Of a stretch of 64,000 nt of DNA, positions 57,263 through 64,000 are shown piece after piece. Position 1 is the stretch's first letter, and each line of letters begins with the position of its first letter. This stretch comes from Clostridiales bacterium. GTDB lineage: Bacteria; Bacillota; Clostridia; Christensenellales; Aristaeellaceae. The translations under genes and the position numbers were made by a program. A model generated the notes under the pieces. That model had not been told where the DNA came from, did no database searches, and saw only the letters and a program-made list of their open reading frames with translations. The DNA lies in the NCBI GenBank assembly GCA_015056145.1, contig SVGY01000001.1, positions 434,001 to 498,000 of the forward strand. Direction: 5' to 3'.

Positions 57263-58105
57263 TCACATGATCCCGGAGAAAACCCGCATAGCCTTCTCCA
57301 CGTCCTTTTCCATGGCCGTTTGCGCAGCCAGCGCAAGGTCGTGGAAAAAAGTAACTTCGTGATCGTCCAGCATTTCTTTCACAGCGTTAACGCCCGCTTT
57401 GGACATATAACTGTAGTAATTCACCTTACGGATTCCATTTTTGATGGCGATGCGGTAGTCTTCGTCGCTTACGCCGCTACCGCCGTGCATTACGAGAGGG
57501 AGACCTGTTTTCTCCGCTATGGCCTTAACCCGTTCCAAATCCAGCACAGGCTTGCTTTTATAGATACCGTGAGCCGTGCCAAAGCTGGGCGCCAAAGCAT
57601 CGATTTCCGTTTCTGCGCAGAAAGTTTTTGCCAGATCAGGATCCGTATACACAGGCCCGGCAGCGTTTTCACCCTCTCCCCCTTCTCGTGCCGCCATTTG
57701 GCCAATTTCCGCTTCCACGCTGGCGCCGTATTGCCTGGCCATAGCCACCGCAATTCGGGTATTAGCAACATTTTCTTCATAGGGAAGCACGCTGCCGTCA
57801 TACATTACGCCCGTAAAGCCAAGCTTCAGCGCTTCTTCCATATAGGAAAGCGTTTCGCAATGGTCCAGATGCACGCAAACGGGTACTTTGGCCTTTATGG
57901 CAGCCTGCACCATAACCGGACCGATAACGCTGAGCGGGGCCACAGGTTCGTGCAGTTCAGCATGGCTGATGATAACGGGGGTTTCCAGCCTTTCCGCAGC
58001 ATTGAGCACAGCGGTCAGGCATTCCAGATTCGGGGTATTGAAAGCGCCGATGGCGCAGTTCTTTTCCCGGGCGATTGCGAGAATTTCATTCAGCGTTACA
58101 AGCAT
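57263..58105 (-). CDS. Class II (zinc) ketose-bisphosphate aldolase family
   Basis: VPVCVHLDHCETLSYMEEALKLGFTGVMYDGS; ALAPSFGTAHGIYKSKP; LPLVMHGGSGVSDEDYRIAIKNGIRKVNYYS. Confidence 0.92.
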   Translation of the reverse strand: MLVTLNEILAIAREKNCAIGAFNTPNLECLTAVLNAAERLETPVIISHAELHEPVAPLSVIGPVMVQAAIKAKVPVCVHLDHCETLSYMEEALKLGFTGVMYDGSVLPYEENVANTRIAVAMARQYGASVEAEIGQMAAREGGEGENAAGPVYTDPDLAKTFCAETEIDALAPSFGTAHGIYKSKPVLDLERVKAIAEKTGLPLVMHGGSGVSDEDYRIAIKNGIRKVNYYSYMSKAGVNAVKEMLDDHEVTFFHDLALAAQTAMEKDVEKAMRVFSGIM

Positions 58106-58107
58106 TG

Positions 58108-59574
58108 TCAAATCTCCTTATAGAATGCTCTGAGTTGTTTGTAGAGTTCATAGCGGTCGTTATAAACGCTCTGATGTACGGGATTTGGGCGAATAGGTTC
58201 CGCATATTGCCAGAACCGCGGCGCAAGCGTCCAGGGGCTGATGCCCATTACTGCGGCAAAGCCAAGAATGGCGCTGCCCATGGCCCCGGTTTCCTCCCTC
58301 TTCACGGGGATGATCTCGCATCCCAGGATATCCGCCTTGATCTGAAGCCACACAGGGGAGCGAGCGCCGCCGCCGCAGGCCAGAAGCCGCTTGATATGAA
58401 CGTCTCCCTTGGACAATCTTTCCATATTGTAGCGCATTTCAAAGGTAATGCCTTCCAGTATGGCCCTGTAAATGTCCGGCAGTCGGGTCTGGGTGGTCAG
58501 CCCGGCGATCAGGCCCGTGGCCCTGGGATCCACATCCGGCGTGCCGCCCATGCCCTGCAGGAAAGGCAGCACCATCAGTCCGGTAGGTTCACAAGGCGCC
58601 GTTTCGTTCAATACAGCATAAACGCTTTTACCTTCTTCCTTCAGGTGCATGCCAAGAGCATCCCGGCACCAGCGGACAACGCTTCCGGCGGAGATATTAT
58701 AGGCATAGGTTACATAACCCTTGCCTTCCAGATAGGGAACGCAGGCAAAATTATCACGCTGAAAATCAAGCGTATCTGGAATTTGCGGAAAAAGCGGCGT
58801 AATGCACTCACAGGTGCCGGAAGTATCCACAGCATCGCCAAGTTCCTTCACACCGGCGCCCAATGCATTCACGATCTGGTCATGGGTACCGATAACCACT
58901 TTCACATCCTCTTCCAGTCCCACCTCCTCGGCAATTTCCGGAAGCAGATTGCCCAGCAGCGTACCTGGCTGCACAATTTCAGGGAGCTGGTTTTCGCTGA
59001 TGCCGGAGGCCTCCAGCAATTCCCGGGACCAACAGGCTTTTTTCACATCATACAGAAGAGTCCTGCAAGCCAGTGACACGTCTGTGGCCGTCCTGCCCGT
59101 AAGCCGGTAGCAGATAAAGCCCGCTATAAAGAGGAATTTCCATACTTTTCCCGGAGCTTTCTTATTGGTGTAGAGCATTTTCGCAAGGGAATAGGATGCA
59201 TCCGGAAGAATCCGGCAGATCTCCATAAACTTTTCCGCCCCCACGCAGCGAACCAGCTCGTCAAAGGCTGCGCTTTCCGCATTGCCGAAATACAGCAGAA
59301 TATCGTCCAGCGCACAGCCCTTATCATCCACCGCCACAAAGGATTCCCCAAAGGACGATACGGTGATGACGGCAATTTCCTTTTTGTTCTCCAGTTTGTT
59401 TGCGCAGTCCCGGATCACACGGAAAACAGAGGAAGCCAGCACCTCCGGCGGCAGGTTCACCATGCCTGCCGCCAAAGGATATTCCTCATAATCCACCGCC
59501 AGCTGAGTACCGTCATCGGAGAAGGCGACACATTTGCAGCCCGTGCCGCCGATGTCAATACCAAGACTGATCAT
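58108..59574 (-). CDS. FGGY-family carbohydrate kinase
   Basis: MISLGIDIGGTGCKCVAFSDDG; VKVVIGTHDQIVNALGAGVKELGDAVDTSGTCECITP; LLACGGGARSPVWLQIKADILGCEI. Confidence 0.93.
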   Translation of the reverse strand: MISLGIDIGGTGCKCVAFSDDGTQLAVDYEEYPLAAGMVNLPPEVLASSVFRVIRDCANKLENKKEIAVITVSSFGESFVAVDDKGCALDDILLYFGNAESAAFDELVRCVGAEKFMEICRILPDASYSLAKMLYTNKKAPGKVWKFLFIAGFICYRLTGRTATDVSLACRTLLYDVKKACWSRELLEASGISENQLPEIVQPGTLLGNLLPEIAEEVGLEEDVKVVIGTHDQIVNALGAGVKELGDAVDTSGTCECITPLFPQIPDTLDFQRDNFACVPYLEGKGYVTYAYNISAGSVVRWCRDALGMHLKEEGKSVYAVLNETAPCEPTGLMVLPFLQGMGGTPDVDPRATGLIAGLTTQTRLPDIYRAILEGITFEMRYNMERLSKGDVHIKRLLACGGGARSPVWLQIKADILGCEIIPVKREETGAMGSAILGFAAVMGISPWTLAPRFWQYAEPIRPNPVHQSVYNDRYELYKQLRAFYKEI

Positions 59575-59586
59575 TTTGCACACCTC

Positions 59587-60987
59587 TTAGTCGATGTCCA
59601 CCCAGTCATAGCCCAGGTAAGTGGTAAAGGCCTCTTCCAGAATGGCCTTGTAATGGCCTTCGCAAATGGCAGTATGATGTTTGAAACCGCCCCGTGCCAG
59701 CCGGATCAGCTTATTCTGCAGATCATCGATTTCCGCAACGCCGCCACAGCCGAAGAATTCCGGCTCGATAACATCATCAGTGAACCGGCCTTCGCTGGCG
59801 TAAATGACAATTTTTCCATCCTTGGTCTGGCAATTGGAAATGGTAATGGGCATGGGCTTGATGCGGCCTTCATTGCAGCCCCATCCGCTGCCGGGATCAT
59901 TTTTGGCAAACATCTTGTGCTCGGTAACAGTTCCCTTGCAGGTCATCAGGCTCTGCGCCACCGGGCCGCAATGGAACAGGATGACCTTGTTCTCATCATC
60001 GCCGTAGTTGTTATTCCAGTCCAGCACCGCCGTTGCGCCCTCGGATGCAAGCTGCATGGCCCGCATGGTAATGGCGGAGCACATATCGATCTCGCAGGAG
60101 GCAACGATGCCACGGTCGTTCAATTCGCTCAACAGCACGCAAGGGCACACCCGCAGGTAGGTTTCCATTTCGTTCCAGCAGCGCAGGGCCAGCGCATCCA
60201 GATGGTATTCCTCGATGTACTCGTCAATCACCACGGAAACCTTGGCAAGGGTAAAGGCGTTCTCGGCCGGAACCAGAGAGAAATCAGTATAGTTTTTCAG
60301 GTGTTCCAGCTTTGAAAGAACAACGGGATCATCATCCTTCTTGGCCCTGACTTTTTCAAACAGTTCGCTGAGGTCGAAGGATTCAACATTGATGCCATGC
60401 TTCTGCATTGCGATTTCATCAAAGCGCACCGTCTTGAATGCAGTGGTTCGTGCGCCGATGCAGCCCAGATTGAAACGTTTCATGCCATTCACCACACGGC
60501 AGATGGCGGCAAAATCACGAAGGTTCTGCGCAAAGGCGGGGCTCAGGGGGTGAACAACGTGGGGCTTCATCACGGTGAAGGGTACATTGTACTGGCAGAA
60601 CACATCCGTAACGGAGAATTTGCCGCAATAAGCGTCCCTGCGGTGCTTGAAATCCATCTTGCCGATTTCATCCGGATAGGCCTGCATCAGAATGGGCACC
60701 CCCGCATCCTGCAAAGCGGTGATAGCGCCGTTTTCGTCCGCAAAGATCGGCATGGAGAAGATAACGCCGTCATACTGTCCCTCATGTTCCTTGAGCCACT
60801 TGGCATACAGGCGGCCCTCGTCCCGGGTTTCCACGCCGCCGTAGCGGGTCAGGGATGCATCCATGGCGATGTAGTCATATCCTGCATCCGTAACCGCCTT
60901 GATCATGTCCTCCCGTGCGCCGTAGATCAGTTCACCGGGCATAAAACCACGGTTGCAAAAGCAAAGTGCAAATGTCATTTTCTTCAT
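59587..60987 (-). CDS. L-fucose/L-arabinose isomerase-related protein
   Basis: ALALRCWNEMETYLRVCPCVLLSELNDRGIVASCEIDMCSAITMRAMQL; AVLDWNNNYGDDENKVILFHCGPVA; GFKHHTAICEGHYKAILEEA. Confidence 0.85.
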   Translation of the reverse strand: MKKMTFALCFCNRGFMPGELIYGAREDMIKAVTDAGYDYIAMDASLTRYGGVETRDEGRLYAKWLKEHEGQYDGVIFSMPIFADENGAITALQDAGVPILMQAYPDEIGKMDFKHRRDAYCGKFSVTDVFCQYNVPFTVMKPHVVHPLSPAFAQNLRDFAAICRVVNGMKRFNLGCIGARTTAFKTVRFDEIAMQKHGINVESFDLSELFEKVRAKKDDDPVVLSKLEHLKNYTDFSLVPAENAFTLAKVSVVIDEYIEEYHLDALALRCWNEMETYLRVCPCVLLSELNDRGIVASCEIDMCSAITMRAMQLASEGATAVLDWNNNYGDDENKVILFHCGPVAQSLMTCKGTVTEHKMFAKNDPGSGWGCNEGRIKPMPITISNCQTKDGKIVIYASEGRFTDDVIEPEFFGCGGVAEIDDLQNKLIRLARGGFKHHTAICEGHYKAILEEAFTTYLGYDWVDID

Positions 60988-61000
60988 AACGATAACCTCC

Positions 61001-61978
61001 TTACAATGTTTCAAAGCAGAATTTCACCTGGGTTGTAACGGTTTCAAATGGAGCTATGACCGGCAAAGTGCCGTTTTCCCGTTCGTTTTTGCGTCCCATG
61101 ATGTAGGAATTGGTGGGTTCCAATCCGCAAACATAATCTCCGCTTGCCATGCTGCGCCAATGGGCAAGAATGGGAAGGGTATCGCTCCAGGTCAATTCCA
61201 TGCGGGCATTGATATCCGGATTGACAAGAGCGGCTTTGTGCTCCATGTTTTCGTGGAAGAACACCCGCTCCTCTTCGCCGCAGGCCGGTTTGTCAAAGGT
61301 GGTCTCCCGGCCGATGCCGGTAGCTGCAAAAGGCGTTCTGGGGCTGGTTTTGCGTTCCTCGGGCAATTCCACATGAGCCTTTTCGGATACCAGGGGATAG
61401 CCAAAATTGCAATGATACAAAAGCGCATATTCCTCGGGGCTGTGCGCCATATTCGTCAGTTCATCCCTTACCGTCACCTCTGCGGCGAATATGGGGATAC
61501 GGATGGTGCGTTTCAGCACAAGGTTATGCCCGAAAAGGGCCGTCTCCCGTACCGTTCCCCGGATGACGATTTCGTTTCCTTCCACTTCCGTGCAGATGTT
61601 TTCTGCCGGGAGGCTGTGATAACGCCCATGGAGAGGGTGCCATTCCTCCCCGTCCCGGTGAGCGCCGCCGGTGCTTCTCAGGCCGCAGGTATAGAGCATT
61701 CCTCCGGGAAAGGTTTTCAGGAACTCCGTTTCGTAAGGGCTGATAACGGCTGGACTGTCGTAACCGTTTTTGCTGATAAAGGTCATGTTGATGCCCCTGA
61801 AGCGCACCTGACCAATATCCAGGCCTGCGTCCGGCAGGATATCCAGCTGCAGTCCGCCTGCGGTGCATACTTCAATGACGTCCGTATTTTTTGCTCTTCC
61901 TTCGCTGATGCTCACCCTCCGCAGGGTATACATCTGCTGGGGATGGCACAAGTATCCGCTTTTTTGAAGCTCTTCCAT
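61001..61978 (-). CDS. DUF4432 / aldose 1-epimerase-like protein
   Basis: IEVCTAGGLQLDILPDAGLDIGQVRFRGINMTFISKNGYDSP...HGRYHSLPAENI...YHCNFGYPLVSEKAHVELPEERKTSPR. Confidence 0.82.
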   Translation of the reverse strand: MEELQKSGYLCHPQQMYTLRRVSISEGRAKNTDVIEVCTAGGLQLDILPDAGLDIGQVRFRGINMTFISKNGYDSPAVISPYETEFLKTFPGGMLYTCGLRSTGGAHRDGEEWHPLHGRYHSLPAENICTEVEGNEIVIRGTVRETALFGHNLVLKRTIRIPIFAAEVTVRDELTNMAHSPEEYALLYHCNFGYPLVSEKAHVELPEERKTSPRTPFAATGIGRETTFDKPACGEEERVFFHENMEHKAALVNPDINARMELTWSDTLPILAHWRSMASGDYVCGLEPTNSYIMGRKNERENGTLPVIAPFETVTTQVKFCFETL

Positions 61979-62052
61979 AGCAAAACTCCTTTCGTGGATG
62001 CAGGTGTTTTCTGTTGGGACATTTCTTGCATTGTACATATCCTGGTGTTATC

Positions 62053-62130
62053 ATTGTAACGGAAATACTTGTCCAATACAATAGAACATCGTCCAAAAGA
62101 CTTAAAAATCGTACGCATTTCTGTTACAAT
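62053..62130. promoter_or_regulatory. Divergent promoter/operator: spaced inverted repeat plus direct GTCCAA repeats
   Basis: ATTGTAACGGAAAT (62053-62066) and ATTTCTGTTACAAT (62117-62130), inverted with one mismatch; GTCCAA at 62071 and 62091. Confidence 0.7.
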
Positions 62131-62163
62131 ATTCCTATTATCATCCTGAAAAAGGAGTTCTTT

Positions 62164-63018
62164 ATGGTATCTGTTTTTAATCTGGAGCAATTACTGGATG
62201 TGCTGAAAGATTTTTATCATATTACACGCATCCGCATCGCCGTTTTTGACGATCAATTCCGGGAATTGATTGCTTATCCGGAAAACCGCCCGGATTTCTG
62301 CCGACTGATCCGCTCCTGCGAAGCCGGAAAACGTGGCTGCGCCCAATGCGACCAAAATGCCGGCCGAATCGCTTCCAAGCAGAAAAGCGCCTACATCTAC
62401 CGCTGCCACGCCGGCTTGACAGAAGCCATTGTGCCACTGTATGTAGGCGAGGTGCTGGCGGGCTATCTGCTTTTCGGGCACATTTTTTCCTATGGGAGTT
62501 TCGATGCAGGCTGGGAAGTGATCCGCCAGTACTGCAAGGACTATCCCGTGGACATGGGTCAGCTGAAGGAGGCCTGCCAAAACAGGCCCCAAATTTCTGA
62601 CGATTATATCAAATCCGCCGCCCGAATCCTCCATGCCACAGCCTCCTATCTGGTACTGGAGCGCATGGCTATCCTCAAGGAAGATTCTGCCAGTGCCAGA
62701 CTGGATGAATACATCAACAAAAACTATACCCGTCCCCTTGATACGCACACAATCTGTCAGGCTCTGGGCCTGGGCCGAACCAAGCTCTACAAGCTATCAC
62801 GGCAGATGTACGGAACAGGCCCCGCAGAGCACATTCGGAATCTACGGATATCCAAAGCCAAAAAGCTTCTGGAAGAGCAGCCCGACATGAGCCTTTCGGA
62901 CATCGCCCAAGCTTGCGGCTTTGCTGATTACAGCTACTTTATTTCCGTATTCACAAAAGCGGTGGGCCTCTCTCCGGGCAAGCACCGCAGCAGGCAGAAG
63001 CAAGCAGAAGATGGTTAA
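62164..63018 (+). CDS. PocR-domain AraC-family transcriptional regulator
   Basis: CRLIRSCEAGKRGCAQCDQNAGRIASKQKSAYIYRCHAGLTEAIVPLYVGEVLAGYLLFGHI (PocR); AraC HTH at C-terminus. Confidence 0.9.
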   Translation: MVSVFNLEQLLDVLKDFYHITRIRIAVFDDQFRELIAYPENRPDFCRLIRSCEAGKRGCAQCDQNAGRIASKQKSAYIYRCHAGLTEAIVPLYVGEVLAGYLLFGHIFSYGSFDAGWEVIRQYCKDYPVDMGQLKEACQNRPQISDDYIKSAARILHATASYLVLERMAILKEDSASARLDEYINKNYTRPLDTHTICQALGLGRTKLYKLSRQMYGTGPAEHIRNLRISKAKKLLEEQPDMSLSDIAQACGFADYSYFISVFTKAVGLSPGKHRSRQKQAEDG

Positions 63019-63118
63019 TTTTTAAAAAATCGACTTTCGTTTCCCGTCATATATCAACGGTTTTGCTATTTTCAAATAAACAGGGAGACATAGATACATT
63101 TGGAAGCGAGGCAGTAAA

Positions 63119-63550
63119 ATGATCCGAATTATGAAACACAGTGACTTGGCACAATGTGGGTTGATTTACGCAAAGGCATTTCCTGTAGAGCATTGGGGAA
63201 TTGACTGGACGGCAGAAAATGCAAAAGAATATCTTCAGGACTATTTTAATCAGGAAAAATTCGTCGGATATGTATATGAAGAAAACGACGAAGTGTCAGG
63301 GTGTATATTTGCACTTCGCAAGATTTCAGGAAGCAAGGAAGAACTTTACATCAATGAGATGGCGGTGCTTCCCGAACATCAAGGAACGGGAATAGGCAAG
63401 CAACTCCTGAGCGCTGTTAAGGATTACTGCAAGAATAGAGGCCTTGCAGGAATTGTTCTGTACACAAGCGAGTATGCACCAGCTGCTACGTTTTATGAAA
63501 AGAACGGGTTCAAACTGTCTAAGGGGACTGTATGCATGTATTTAGAGTAA
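63119..63550 (+). CDS. GNAT family N-acetyltransferase
   Basis: LYINEMAVLPEHQGTGIGKQLLSAVKDYCKNRGLAGIVLYTSEYAPAATFYEKNGFK. Confidence 0.9.
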   Translation: MIRIMKHSDLAQCGLIYAKAFPVEHWGIDWTAENAKEYLQDYFNQEKFVGYVYEENDEVSGCIFALRKISGSKEELYINEMAVLPEHQGTGIGKQLLSAVKDYCKNRGLAGIVLYTSEYAPAATFYEKNGFKLSKGTVCMYLE

Positions 63551-63615
63551 CCAAGCCATTCGGCAAATACAGTTTGGCCGAACGAGGAATATCCTTTTGC
63601 CATATAGCAACGGAA

Positions 63616-63640
63616 GCAATGGCATTCACGACGCCATTGC
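63616..63640 (+). terminator. Terminator-like hairpin after the GNAT gene
   Basis: GCAATGGC-ATTCACGAC-GCCATTGC followed by ATTTTG. Confidence 0.6.
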
Positions 63641-63785
63641 ATTTTGTTTGAATAAAGGAACAGCACGCAGATTGACTGACCTATCTATAGCCCCGCAACA
63701 CAAACGAGCATCCGGTGTATCGCCGGATGCTCTTAATATTCATCATTACCAGATAAACCTGTCCTTAACAGTATGGCTTTCCCGT

Positions 63786-64000
63786 TCACAAGGAAATTGA
63801 TTTTTTCATTCTGATAGTATCAGTGGCACGGTATCCCGCTGCGGCATACACACTCTGTGCTCCGGTATTTGCCAGGCCCACAAGCAGCTCAAAACCGTGC
63901 AGCGGATAATTCGCTCTGCAATATTCCTCCGAAAAATCCAACAACCCGCTGGCAACTCCCCTGCGGCGATATTCTTCCATTACAAACAATTCCGTTATTT
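63786..64000 (-). CDS. GNAT family N-acetyltransferase (C-terminal part; runs off the window edge)
   Basis: ITELFVMEEYRRRGVASGLLDFSEEYCRANYPLHGFELLVGLANTGAQSVYAAAGYR; frame stays open to 64000. Confidence 0.82.
   Translation of the reverse strand, partial: ITELFVMEEYRRRGVASGLLDFSEEYCRANYPLHGFELLVGLANTGAQSVYAAAGYRATDTIRMKKSISL

Noticed and set aside
1-64000. tRNA, rRNA or intact IS/prophage elements
   Set aside because: I looked in intergenic gaps and saw no cloverleaf, rRNA or transposase sequence by eye; tRNAscan-SE/ISfinder would be needed to be definitive.

Overview
64 kb chromosomal window from a Bacillota (Clostridia-like, sporulation-lineage) genome, called from protein families and Gram-positive signals; the exact taxon cannot be determined here. 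It is mostly housekeeping. Main contents: dnaB(partial)-rplI-DUF2232-dnaA with an oriC-like DnaA-box cluster (about 3.9-4.3 kb); two rarA paralogs; the alpha operon rpsM-rpsK-rpsD-rpoA-rplQ with a long untranslated leader; MarR+MATE; three tandem M42 peptidases; an MFS efflux gene behind a leader-peptide/attenuator-like 5' region; a run of secreted and cell-wall proteins including a caspase-like peptidase; coaE-polA; sigK; GH27+GH51; mreBCD-mrdA-minD-rodA; ferredoxin-korABC; an mglBAC sugar ABC transporter; and an uncharacterised sugar-catabolic operon (DUF4432 epimerase, FucI-like isomerase, FGGY kinase, class II aldolase) divergent from a PocR-AraC regulator. I saw no CRISPR array, rRNA, tRNA or intact mobile element. 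Best candidates for undescribed biology: (1) the leader ORF with alternative hairpins upstream of the MFS gene (20259-20425); (2) the sugar-catabolic locus with its symmetric divergent operator; (3) MglC with a ~200-aa N-terminal extracytoplasmic insertion plus a linked small membrane protein; (4) a KorA with a ~100-aa helical C-terminal extension; (5) a secreted caspase-fold/EF-hand/FlgD-Ig protein within a wall-hydrolase cluster. All family calls are by eye from the translations; no database search was run.
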